Positions 41,621 through 55,324 of a stretch of 64,000 nucleotides of DNA are shown piece after piece. Position 1 is the first letter of the stretch; every line of letters begins with the position of its first letter. Origin of the DNA: Piromyces finnis (Eukaryota; Neocallimastigomycota; Neocallimastigomycetes; Neocallimastigales; Neocallimastigaceae); contig MCFH01000028.1 in NCBI GenBank assembly GCA_002104945.1, positions 310,001 to 374,000 on the forward strand, read 5' to 3'. Below the pieces are notes generated by a model that was not told the origin of the DNA, searched no databases, and worked only from the letters and a program-made list of their open reading frames with translations. Both the position numbers and the translations under genes were made by a program.

Positions 41621-42713
41621 CTATTAATAGATAAAGTAAAAAAATATATATATATATATATATATTATAATTATTTTATTGTCATTATCATTATATTCAT
41701 AACTTTTTTTTTTTTTTACTTAAAATAGAGAAGGAAAATATATATGAAATGAAATATATATTTATATGCTACTGTTATAAATATATATGTATATACTGAT
41801 ATCACAAAAACAATTAATATACAAAATATTTAAAATAGTTCATATTTATTTGTTTGTTTATTTGTTTGTTTATTTGTTTGTTTATTTATTTACATTTATA
41901 TTTCTTTATTATTGTCTATTACTAATTTTTATTTTATCTTAACAATTAAAATTCTTTTTTATTACATTATAGTTTCTTTAATACAATTTATAATTTTTAT
42001 CTTTTATGTTTAATTAGATTTACTTTTTAAATAATACTTATATCATTAAAAATACATTAAAACAGAAAAAGTATATCTTCTATTTTATTAAAATACCTAG
42101 ATAAGATACAAAACCCATTTTTTTATAGATTTTTTTAATTGTTTCTATGTAACAAAAGTTTGCTATAAATAATAATATTTATTTAGAAATTATATACTCT
42201 TAAAATATAAATATGTAACTATTAAATATAATTATGTGGATTATCACATGATAATTTTATTTAAAACCATTTTTTTATTTTATTTTTATTGTTAATGTTA
42301 ATTCATTATAACTATTATAATAATTAAACAATTACATAATAAATAATAAAATTTTAAAAATAAAAATATAAAAAAAAAAAAAATACAATTGTATAAATAA
42401 AAGTATATTAACTTTTATTCTTTTAAATAGATAACGCTGTATTTTTAAATATGAATATATTATTATATAGCATATATTTTGTTAATTATTATTATTATAT
42501 TATTATTATGTTTACAATAAAAATGAATACTTTTAAATTAACTATTGTTATTATTAAAAGGTATTACTATAAAGTTGTATCATAATTCTTAAAATAGGTA
42601 CATCAAAATAAAATAAAAATAAAAACTACTATCAATATAATTTTATTAATATAGTAACTAATTACAAATTTTAACTACAATTTATTGTTAACAATTTTTC
42701 ATAATATCTAAAT
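41621..42713. other. Intergenic, A+T-rich, with TTTG/TTTA repeat
   Basis: About 1.1 kb. It must contain the missing first APH-1 exon and promoter; candidate ATGs near 41850 and 41712 lack a phase-compatible donor. A TTTGTTTGTTTA repeat lies at 41849-41893. No other feature is supported. Confidence 0.5.
41849..41893. repeat. TTTGTTTGTTTA tandem repeat
   Basis: Nearly four copies of a 12-bp unit TTTGTTTGTTTA, turning into TTTA units. Seen directly; simple slippage repeat upstream of APH-1. Confidence 0.85.
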
Positions 42714-45700
42714 TTATGGTTGTTGAGATGTAGAAATAGAATAAGAGGATAATTGTGATATTGGTAAGGATACCGTTGTTTTAGTTGGTTTATATTGTGG
42801 ACTTGGGAATGATGGCAGTGTATTCATATTGCCACTTTCTACTTGTAATGGCATTGACAATGTATAAAAATCACCTCTATTTTTTTTAAAGATGTCCGGG
42901 TGAGTCATTATTGGTGATATATTTCTAATAGCTGTTTCATTTTTTGTAGAATGTATTAAATCTAGTGGATTAGATGATGAAGATGACGAAACTACGCCAT
43001 TTAAATTTGAGGAAGTCGTTATTTTTGTATATTGTTCATTTTTGTACATTATTGAATGTGGTGGTATTTTCTTTCTATTACTAGTATTATTCAATGAAAA
43101 TGAATAACTCTTCATGTCAATAGAATTTTCATCTCTTCCATCTCTGGCATAATCATCCAAATATTGTTTTGAATTATTTTGATTCAAAGAGTCAACAATA
43201 TAGGACGAGTTGATATATTTACTCCATGAATTCTCTTTGACTTCATTCATAGAATTTATTAGATTATCTGATACTAATTCACCTTTGGTTAAAATGACTG
43301 GTGAATTGTTTGTTGAAAATTGAGGCGTTATACTTTCTACAAAACATATAATAATATAATTATATATAATATAATTAGTATTTTATTTAAATTAATTTAC
43401 TATTAAATGTTGATTATTATTAGTTTTATTCTATTAATAATGAATACCATATAAATAGTTTCTTTTTTCTTTTGAGTCATTAAAATTATTTATTGGTTTA
43501 TATAATGGCGGGAGAGTTTTATTATTATATATTGTTGGCGTTGGAAACAAAGAATCATTTGTAAAAGATACAGAATCCATTCTTTCTTCAATTGGTGATA
43601 CTTTACTTTCACTATTTATAAAATCATTTGAATTATTTCCTGAAATATTTATATCATTATAATGTGAAGAAGTTGTTCCTTTTTTTTTCAATAAATATAT
43701 TTATATATGTATAAATCATATTAATATTTAAATTTTTATTATTATGAATATTACTTTTTTATTTTCTATTTTCTATTAACAATAAGAAAATACTATATTG
43801 ACTTACTTTGATTTATACCTTTAAAAGTATTGAATTCATCATCGAGTTGAAGATTTAAATTTTCTTCCAATATTTCTTTCTGAAGTGAATTTGAATTATT
43901 AATTAGCATTTGATCTTGGAATAGAGGAATATTCTTTTCCTTCACAATAGTGTTGTATGTATTATTCATGACATTAGTACTATCTTTTCTATTAATTATT
44001 TCTTTATTCAACTTTTTGCCAGAAAAATGTTCATTGAAAGTAGTTTGGAAAGCTTTTTCATTTTCAATATTTGGTAATGTATTTGTTTTAAGAATTGGAC
44101 TTATATATCTAGTATTTTCTTCTGGTAATATTAAGTTTTGAGAATTGAAATGATTACTATTATTTACAGTAGTAGAAACTAATTTATTATATTCTATATT
44201 ATTTTCAGCATATTGAGGGTTAATTTTAGATATTGATTCATTTATTTGTGAAACAAGACCTGAATTTGTTCTGGAAAATAAAAGTTCTTCCGAAAATCTT
44301 GAAGAAGATAATTCTGGTGTTGGAATTATTTCTGTTAGCTTTGAAGATAGTTCACAATCTGGAAGTCTTGTTGATGTTAACTCCGGAGTTGGTACAATCC
44401 TTTGTGTTCTTGATGCTGTTATCTCTGGAGTAGATATCAGTTCTGGAAGTCTTGAAGATGACATTTCAGGAGTAGAAATAATTTCAGGGAGTCTTGAGGA
44501 TACCAACTCTGGTGTAGGAATGATTTCTTGAAGTCTTGTTGATCTTAATTCTGGGGTTAAAACAATCTTAGGAAGTCTTGAGGAAACTAATTCAGGAGTT
44601 GGAATCAAGGCTGGAAGCTTTGAAGAAGGTAATTCCGGTGTGGGAATAATTTCTTCAATTTTACCATCAGAATTATACTTAACAATGGCTTGCATAGAAT
44701 TTGTTGGTTTACTGTTATCAATTGTATTAATATTATTGTAAAGAAGTTTATTACTTACTAAACTTGGTGTAGTGTTATATTTAGAAGTATTCAGCATACT
44801 ATTAATTGGACTTTGAATTAATTGTGTCGGATAAAGTGTACCTTGATTATTTAATTTACTCGTTAGTGTATTGTTACTAATATTCATTCTACTGGTATTG
44901 ATATTCATAGTTAGAGATTGATTATTGTTAGGAACAAAATTAGCAGAATGTGAAGATGAAAGATTCATTGATAATGTTTGACTATTACTAGAAATATTAC
45001 TTGCGACTGATGATTTATTATACTGTTTCGGATTATAGAACTTTGCTTTACTTGAATTTAATGTATTACGATTTATGTTTGTGTCAGACATTTGATTCAT
45101 TATAGTAGTATTAATATCATTAGAATTTAACCTTGATACTTGAGTGGTATCATTAGTCAACATTTGATATGAAGATGTTTTTGATGAATAATATATTTTT
45201 TGCTCTTGTTGTTGTTGCTGTTGATGTTGTTGATGATGAAGATGATGTTGTTGTTGTTGTACAGGAGAATAATTATAACATTTTTTTGCTGCTGAATTGT
45301 AAGAATATAAATAGGATTGATGTAACATTTTATTTATTTGCTGCTTATTATTTTCTTGTTGTTGTTGTTGTTGTTGTTTTAATTGTAACATTTGTTCTCT
45401 AAATTCTGGTTGAGATTGTTTCATTCTTGATTGCTGAGTTAGCTCATTCTGAAGTAATTTACTTGGATAAGGAATTTTTTTATTACTGTTCTGGTTCTGA
45501 ATAAATGGTTGATGTTTACTAATAGTATTTTCATTTTCATTTTTATATGAAATATTCTGATTTTGTATGATCGATGAATGGTTATCGATATATTGAGTTT
45601 TAGGATCTTCGGTATAAATATTAGTTAGTGAATTATTATTGTATTTGGTACTTGTGGAATAGGAATTATTATAACTGAATGTGTTATTATTGACTATAGT

Positions 45701-47046
45701 TGATTGATTATTTATTGGATTTGATGTTACAACGTCCACTTCAGTATTATTCATTGGCTTTAATGCATTAATAGAATTCGAGTTAGGGTTTGTATTATTT
45801 TTAAAATTATTAGTTTGCGATACTTTTGATTTATTAGTTTGTATTGAGGAATCTCTAACCATTTCATTTTTTATATTGCTTTCTTTTCCACTTGAATTTA
45901 TATACAATTCTTGTTCTTTATTAATTTTATCATTATTTTGTGATACATATAGTTTATTAGAACTACTTTTTATTTGATGATCTATTGAATTTTGAAGGTT
46001 AACTTCACTTTTAAAAGATTGTAAAGAATTTTGTTGATCTAGTATAGGTTTATTTTCTAATGAATTAATAGAAATATTATTACCCATATCCAATTTTGAG
46101 TTTTCAACATTCATATTACTTTCTTTATATTTTTCTATTATTAATTTATTGGATATCTCATCATCTAAAATTTAATATATATAATATAATATAAAAATTT
46201 TTTTAATGTTGAAATATATGTGTAACATTGAAAAATTTTTTTTTTTACTTTATTTTATAATTACCTTTTTCTTTTTTCGATTTTTTAACCTTTTTTTTTA
46301 AATTGTCACCTTTTCTCTTTTTACCTGAATCTTTATTTTCATTATTACTACTTTTAATTTCACTAGGATTATTTATTTTTTCTTTAAAAACAATATTTTT
46401 TTCACTTGAAGACGTTGAAGGTTTATTTTTACAATCCAAATCTCGATTATTATTAATATTATTATTATTATTATTTTTATTATTTAAACCTTTGTTATGA
46501 TTTTTTTTTATAATGGTAAATGGAAGATCTTTAAATAATAATAAAATAGTATAATAATTAAAAATTAAAAATATCAATATATATATAATACATATAAGTA
46601 ACTAATAATAATATATATAAACATATAAATAATCACTTGAAGGATTAAAATCCGGAAGATCTCTTAAAGATGGTGCTAATACATTAGTATACTTTAATTT
46701 ATTTTGGAGCTTTGCCATTCTAATGCCAATAGCACCAACCGACATATAACTATTAAAATTTTTTGAAGCATCTGATATATCAGACTTTAAATAATTTAAG
46801 TATTCTTCCTATAAAAAATTTTTTTAGTTAATTTTAAAAAAAAAAAAAAAAAAGAAAGAAAGAAAGAAATAAGTATATTAATATACCAAATAATAAAATT
46901 TTGTATTCTTTCATACTTGAAATAAAATAAGAATCGAAAAAAAAAGTTTATTAACATCTTAAAAATAATTTAGTACTTACATTATTTTGCTTTTTATTCC
47001 TTGTCCTTTTATTTTTATTATTGGGTTCTTTAATATGTTTTTGCAT
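42714..47046 (-). CDS. Large low-complexity protein with PTPEL repeats, function unknown
   Basis: Six exons in phase, 1237 residues: 46981-47046, 46637-46808, 46265-46528, 43807-46164, 43448-43678 and 42714-43336. The N-terminus is basic (PNNKNKRTRNKK) and leads to a compact, non-repetitive segment of about 57 residues (residues 23-80) with EEYLNYLKSDISDASKNF and IGIRMAKLQNKLKYTNVL. This is the only part that looks like a folded domain, and I do not recognise it. Next come a Lys-rich stretch and long Asn/Ser/Gln-rich regions, including poly-Gln and His/Gln runs. Residues about 673-798 carry about nine tandem units of roughly 13-16 residues around PTPEL-xSSRLP. Each gives a Thr-Pro site, suggesting a multi-phosphorylation or docking array; that is inference. 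The low-complexity style resembles transcriptional or scaffold proteins, but no function can be assigned. Confidence 0.7.
44275..44650 (-). repeat. Coding tandem repeat, PTPEL-xSSRLP units
   Basis: About nine in-frame units in the large exon of the preceding gene. Core variants in order include IPTPELPSSKLP, IPTPELVSSRLP, VLTPELRSTRLQ, IPTPELVSSRLP, ISTPEMSSSRLP, ISTPEITASRTQ and VPTPELTSTRLP, then a truncated unit (CELSSKLT) and a last IPTPELSSSRFS. Codon use differs between units, so the array is old rather than freshly duplicated. Confidence 0.85.
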
Positions 47047-50000
47047 TCTTGTTAACTTTTACTTATAAAATAACAAATTACTTTTAAAATTTCAATTTAT
47101 TTAACTAATATGAATTAAAATATATATAATAAAAATATTAATTAACTACTTCATGAAATTTCTTTAAAATAAATTGCAAACATTTAAAAATGAAAGTACC
47201 AATTATTATTTTAATATTAATTAGTCTATGGTTTATTTTCTTGAATTGATAATATTTATAAAGCATGTAAAATAATAGTATTAAAAATACATGAAATGAA
47301 ACAAAATTGATATCAAATTATTGTTGAACATTAAATATGCTGGTAATTGAAGTATAAAAAAATATATTATAATTTTGTTTCTACAAAAAAAAAAAATAGT
47401 AATAAAATTAAAATTAAAATAAATAGATTTCCGTGTATTTACAATCCTTTTTTTTTAATAAATATTTACAGAATAATAAAAAGAATATATTTTCTCTTTA
47501 TTACTAAAAAATAATATCTATAGAAATTATTTTTAAAAAGAAATGTTTTTTTGGGGGTTAATTAAATTGAAAGTTAAATAAAACTAAAAGAATGAATAAA
47601 TTTTCAAAATTTCTTTTTGAATTGTTATTTAATTTTATTTTGAATTGCATTAAATAGTTTTTCTTTACGTTATTTTTTTTAATTGTTTCTTTTTTTTATT
47701 TATTTATTTATTTTAATTTTGTTAAATAGTATTGTTTCTTGAGTCTACGTTTTCTTGTTATTACAACTACAATTTGATATATTTTTGTTAAATTTTAAAA
47801 GCATAATTAATAATTATTCAAAAAAGTAATATACGAATTATGTTTTATAAACCTTTATATAAAAAATAATGTAGATTTCCATTAAATATTTACAAAATAA
47901 AAATAAAAAAAAATAAGAAAAGTGTTAAAAGAAAAAAAAAGGTTTGTGGTTGTTAAAAGTAAAAAATAAAAAAAATAGGTTTTCTTTAATTTTTAAATAA
48001 TTAAATATAATTGTATTACTATATATTATGATTATATTGATATATATATATAATAATATTATTTTATATAAATAATAATTTTAAATCTAAAATTTAATTA
48101 ATTTTATTAATTTAAAAATTAAAATTTTAGGTGATATTAAATATATATATGATATATAATATAAATATTATATATTATTTGAATAGAATAACATAATTAT
48201 ATAAATATATTCTATTATATTATACCACATAAATGACATAAATTGAATAAAAAATAAAGTGAAATATAAAGCTCTTTCATATAAACCTTTTCCTATAATA
48301 AAAGAGGTAAAAAATACTATTTTTATATTAATATATTTTAATAACAAAAAATCTTAAACTAAATAATAAAAAAAAAATTAATAACTTTAATCATTGTACA
48401 TTTAATTTGTTTAACTATAATTCTTTTAATACTACCTATAACAAAATTACACATGTGATATTTGTTTTAATAATAAAATAATGCAAAAATAATATTAGAA
48501 TCTATATAGATATAACATATCAATCATACCCATACTAAAGGCATTCAATATTATATTTTTTATCTTCAAAATAGATTGTTCTTGAAAGTTCTTTATCGTC
48601 AAGATGAATTGTTCTTAAAATTTCTTTTTCTGTAATGTTTCACTAAATTCTTGCATTATCAAGTAAAAAATAAACAAAATAATATTTCATCAAATGTAAT
48701 TAAATTGATTTTTATTCTAGAATATTTAACTACATTTTAAGTAGCATTAAAAATGATATACTTAAATTCTATTTAGCACAGAATCATGTTAAGAAAAACA
48801 TACTTTTGAAATAAAGGTTAGTTAATTCAAAATCTTTGATATATTACTCCAAGTTACAATAACAAAATATCATATTCATAAGGATTTATATATGAATAAC
48901 AAAATTTAATATAGTTTTTTTTCGTATTAAAAGACAATATACAAGAAAAATCGAAGATTTTAAATATAAAAATAATTTATAATTCTACTTCCCTAATAAA
49001 AATAAACTAAAAAATCACTCTAAAGAAATAATTTAAATGAAAAAAAAAATCTAAAGTTATCTCCATACTTTACAAAAAAAACTATTACATTTTTATTAGT
49101 GTCAAAAACCATACTTTAGTATATCTAAGTGTTATACTTTAAATAACTCGAATATTATAAGGATATTAAAATTCAGATTTATTTAAAATCTTTTCAGGAA
49201 AAAAAAAAAAGACATTTTGTTAAATATTTATAATTGAATTGAATTTAAATTTCAATACATATTAATAATATTATTAATTAACTAATAATATATATATATT
49301 ATATGTACTAGTATTCCATCCATAAATTATTTCATATATACATAAAAGGAAATTTTAATTATTTTGAAGTTGAAATAAAAAACTAATTAAAGTTTTACAT
49401 TTTAAACTACATTTATTCATTTCAACTTTATATATATAAATTAATATCATGAAAATATATTAAATAATCGTTATTAATTTGAATATAAAATTTAACCAAT
49501 AAAATTTGGTTTTTAATTTTAAAATTTTATTTTTATTTTTTTTTATTTTTTTTTTTTTGAATCATAAACTAATAAAAATGAAAGAAACTCAATAATTAAT
49601 TTAAAAAAATGATTAAGAAAATCTGTTATTTAAACTTTAAAAATTCAAAAAAATAAAAAAAAAAAAAGTTTAAATATTAATAATTTTATAATTAAATAAA
49701 ATAGTATAGGAAAAGGTTAGTAGATTTTTTTTTTTTTTTGGTATAGAATATTATAAAGGTTGAATTTTAAAGATAATTTTTTTTATATTTTTAATATATT
49801 ATATTATTTAACTTTTAAAATGGGATATAAAAAAAAAAAGTATTATTATACAGAAATGTTTTTCTTTTTTTTTTTTTCAAAAATTTACATGATTTGAAAA
49901 AGTATCCACACTAAATTTAAATCATATAAATTATTGAATAATGTAAAATGCTAAGAATATAAGAATATTTAGTAATATTTATATTTAGTCTATTTTAAAA

Positions 50001-51810
50001 TAAAAAATAGACTTACAAAGTTAATTATTGAATAGTTATATAATTTGAAAAAAAGTAATTATTATATAATGTAAGCCATTAATTATAAATAGAAATAATA
50101 AGAAATAAATTAATACTATTTACAATAAAAAATGCATACAGTGTAACTATGAAAAAATATATTTTAGAATACCTAAGATAAATGAAATATAATTTTTTCC
50201 TTTTAAACAATAAAATATATATATATATGATGTTAAAAAATTAAAATTGATAAACTATGTTAATTTTTTATATAATTTGTAAATAATATACGCATACTAT
50301 TATAACTAGTTTTAACTCCGATCTTTTTTTTTTTTTTTTTTTTTTTTGATTAAATGTTTAAAAGTACTGCATTATCCTATTAATATTAAAATTAAATGTT
50401 TTTTTTTGTTAAATATTTATTATCATTAATCAATCTTAGAAACTATTATGATAAAAAAGAAGAAAAGAAATATTTATTAAAGTATATAATGATCTCTATA
50501 TAATGATCTAGAAAAATTCACTTTATATATGATCAAGATAAAATATAATATTAAAAAAAAAAGTTTAATTTTAAAAGTTTCATTTTTATTATATATATTT
50601 TTTATATTATTTAAGGTTTAATAAAAGAAGAAATAATCTCTAATGAGTGGTAATGAAAAATAATTATACTAATTAAATATGGACATATTAAATTTTATAA
50701 TATTTAATTTATCTAAAATATAAACTATATTTTTAAATTTTTATTTTTTTCTATGTATTATACTTTTGATAAGAATTAAAATAAAAATGAAATAAATAAT
50801 AAAACTGGTGTTTTCAAAGTAATATATTTGGTATAATATACAAAAAATTTGAAAGTATTTGAAGTCTTTCAAATACAATTATATTATATTATCTTGTCAC
50901 ATCATAATAATTATAACTATTTTCTATTGGACTAATTTATATTATAACAGTTAATAAAAGTTGCTTCTTGATACATATAATTTGACCAAATAAATGGCTT
51001 TATTTTATACATATAGAATAATAATAATTAAATGCAATAGGTAATCTTTATAAATTAATATTAATTATATATTAATATGACCTATATGTTTAAATTATAT
51101 CAGGCTGGCTGTATTTACCTAAAAATTTTTTTAGATTAATAATTTGATTAAATGATAAAACTTTATAAAATAATATATTACAGTATTATTTTCAATATAA
51201 TGATACTTGATATATAATATATTAATAATAAGTAATAAGTTGTTACATAATTAAATTAACAAATAAAAATATAACCAAAATAATAATAATAAATTGAAGT
51301 TTTAAAATTTGAAATATATGAATATAATAATAATTAATCGTTTTTATACTTTATAATTTAAAAAGAATAAAAAAAAAAAAAAGAAAAAAGAAAAAAATGA
51401 ATAAAATTTATTAAAAAACAAAAAGAAAAAAGTTTTAAAAAAGCCTACTAATTTAAAATATGATATCATCAAAATAGGTATATAAAGGTCATCAAAAAAA
51501 ATTAAAATGAAAAAATTTAAAAATTTAAAATTTAACTTATATCGTTCTTTTTTTATTTAAAATTTTATTATTTAATATATATATAATATTATTTAGTATA
51601 AAGTGATATCAACAACTAAACTAAATGTATTTCGATGGTTTATATATTCTTATTTCTTTTATATATAATATGGATATTATAACAAGATATAAGATGATGA
51701 ATTAAGAAAAAAAAAAAAAAAAAAAAAAAGGGGGGTATTATTATTCTATTATTTTTGTTTTATTTTTATTATTATTCTTTTTATATATATAATTTATTTA
51801 TTGTAAAGAA
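47047..51810. other. Gene desert, A+T-rich
   Basis: About 4.8 kb, the longest gene-free stretch. It is ATA-rich DNA and homopolymers throughout. I found no frame with domain-like composition except a short eroded coding-like piece near 48540-48660 on the minus strand. No tRNA, snRNA or transposon end was recognised. Confidence 0.55.
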
Positions 51811-52140
51811 TTATTGTTGCTTTTTTTTCTCCAATGTATTGTTTTTCATATTTTTATTTAATATTTCATTTATCGTTTTCTTAACCTTATTTAAAGAAAG
51901 TCTATAATTTTATATATATAATTAATAATTAGAATAGATGGATTGAAAATTATAAATAGTTTTGAATAAAAATAATAGTTAAGGTTTATTCTTTAATACT
52001 ACTGTGACAATAAAAGTTAAAAAAAAAAAACTTACTTTCTATCTTCACTTAAAATAAATGGCTATTTCATTAGAGAATTGAAACCATTAAAAATAGATAG
52101 AGTTAAATATTATTTATAAATTTAATAGGTTAGTTTAAAC

Positions 52141-52173
<33 letters not shown>

Positions 52174-55100
52174 GGTATTTAAGAAATATTGTATTGATAT
52201 TATCAAAACTATACCTGTATAACTTGAATCCTAGATATTGGTTTTCCAACTAATAGATTCTTAATAAGATTGACAGAAATATATTGTCCAAGAATGGATA
52301 AAACCTCCTTATTTAATTGATGGAATATTCCACCAAAACTAATTGAAGTATTCTTAAAAATGAAAGGAATAGAATAGATATTATAGGATTAATGTTACCT
52401 AAATGAATATTCATATATTTTAATTAAATATTTATTAAAATAAAATAATGGCAATGTACCTCCATAACTAAATAGGTTGTTTTACTCAAGGAATGAACAG
52501 GTTTAATATTATTATCTGTTAAAGAAATACTGTTAACACGAATTAGATTATGATTTGTATTACGACCATGACCAAAAGTAAGATCAGGCATGGTTAATGC
52601 TCTTCTTTTACCTAAACTTTTTTGATCATATGGGGATAATAATAATCGAGAAGGATGATCCCCGAATGAACGATTTCCATTTTTATGACCAGAATAATTA
52701 TGAATATTACTTTCATCATCCCCTTCACTTTCTTCAGCTGAATCAATAATAAGATTAGGGAAAGTATTACATTTTGTATTTTTAATTATGGTTCGGTCAT
52801 TATCAAATGAATTATTCTCGGATTGGGAAGAATAACGACGTATTCTTGGAACTTGTTCACCATCATCATCATCATGATATTCATAGAAATGAGCAGAATA
52901 AGGTGATAATAAACCATTATCTTGACCATCAACATTTTTATTATCATTAATGAGAGATAATGGTTGAAGTTGACCTTGACTTCCATTGGATTTCTTGTTT
53001 TTGAAAGCAAAACTATTTGAACGTGGGGTAGAATAGGACATATCATAGGAATAGCGTCTATTTTGAATATTATAATAGTTTTGAATATTATAATCGTTAA
53101 TAGGAAGTAAACGATTAGTTCTTTTTTTGGGATCATCAATAGTACTGTCTTTAATTGAAGAAGTATCGTCACTGGAAGATATACTTTCAGTTGATGAAGA
53201 TGCTGACGATATTGTTTCGTTTGTATTTAAAAAGTAAAATACTTTATCCTTATTAATAATGTCCATTGTATTTAGATTTGTATTTCTCTTTTCATTCATC
53301 TTATTTTCTGTACTTTGATTACTATCTTTAACATTTAAAACTGAACCCTTCTTAAGATTAACCCCGGATTTTAGTAAATCTTCAGATAATACAATATGGA
53401 ACATTAAACCACCTAGTAATTAAATCATTTATAATAATAAATGGTAATATGTAAACATATAAAAATGAATTAAAAAAATTAGTTTACTATTTTGTAAGAA
53501 ATAAATATTAAAGATATATATATCTATATACATCTATAATAAAATAAAACAAAAAGTTTATTTATTTTACCAGGCAATCTTTCTCTAAAGCATATTCTAA
53601 TAATTAATGGGAATAATGGGAAATGATTAATAAATGCTAACAATAAATCAAATATTATTTGAATTGAAATAACCGCTAATCGACTCTGTATACAAGAATA
53701 AAATTTAAATATAATTTAATATGGTCATTTATAATTGTTACTTTGATAATTAAAACAACAATTTATTAATAATGTTACCAATGAGAATAAAATATAATAG
53801 ACACCAGTAGTTGGATATAAGAAAAATAGCAAGGTAAAGATTATAGTTCCTAAAAGTAATTGATCTAAATTGTATTCAAAAGAATCTAGTCTATTTCTCA
53901 AGGTATTTCTTCTCTTTCCTTTTTATATAGATAAAAAAATTACAATAAATAAGATTCAATAAGTTAATATTTGATATATTCTAGCATCCTATAGTTAATT
54001 TTACCTCTTAATAAATTAAATAAGGATAATAATATTGAAAATTGCCAATAATAAATTTTTGAAGCAACTTTATAGAAAATATGAAGGTGAAAAGTAGCCA
54101 ATGCGATTAAATCTGATGTTAATGAAAGTGATATTGAAGCTCCTAAAATTCCAGCAATACCAATAAATAATACAATTTCATCAGTATATGAAAATATTTT
54201 TGAAAGCACAACTTTGAAAAAAAAAAAAAAAAAAAAAAAAAAAACCCATGATAATGATAATTAATGAATAAAAAATGAAATAAAATTAAAAATTAGTAAT
54301 ATATACGATATATACGACATTAAAAATATATTATTGATGTTTTATATAAAGATATAAAATATATTGAATATAGTTAATAGTAAATACATACTTGACCATA
54401 TCTGAATTAACCATAAAAACAAATCTCCTAAAAATTTATCTAACTCCTTATTAAGTTTTAATCCAGCAGGAGTATCCATTAACCAATCTACTGCTTCTCT
54501 AAGAAATTTTATAGTATAATTCTTTTGTAAACAATATTATTTAACAAAAATAATAAATAATAAGGATAAATTATTAATGTTAAGTAAATATCACTTATTT
54601 AAAAAAAAAAAAAAAAAAAACATTAATAACATAAACTTACCCAAAAAAATTTATTAACGGTATATGCAATTTGTTTATTATATTTTATCAATAAAGCCCC
54701 TATTATAATTCCAAAAAAACCATCTTGTAATATAACAGCTATTGAATTATAAAAACTATTAAAGATTTATAAATACATTATAATTTATATTAATATTAAT
54801 GAGATATTAAAAAAAAAATTTTTTTTTTTTTTTTTTGATACTATTTTTTTTTAATAATTTCATATATATAATGAAAATTTTAATTTAAAAACAGATATAC
54901 CTTAAATATTGAGTTTGTTTTTTTCTGTTTAACATTTTACTATTAGATTTATGAATTTTTTGATGTTGCCATTTTGAATTATAATACTGATATAATCTTA
55001 ATTCAACCTGTTGTATTGTTACTGATATTTTTTTTAAATTTTTCATTTCTGGGGATATAATGGATAAACCTTTATTAAGAATTTTTAATATGAATTTCAA

Positions 55101-55289
55101 AAAAAAAAATAACGTTATCACAATAAATAAAAGTGGTAGTAGTAAATAGCGTTTTAAAATATGTGACAATGTTGATAAAATATTATTTAGTGAAGAAAAA
55201 ATCATATTTGTTCCATTATTTTTGTAATTCTTTTTTTCCTTTATTTCATTTAACTTCTTTTCTATTAAATAACTCGAATTGACCTTTTG

Positions 55290-55324
<35 letters not shown>

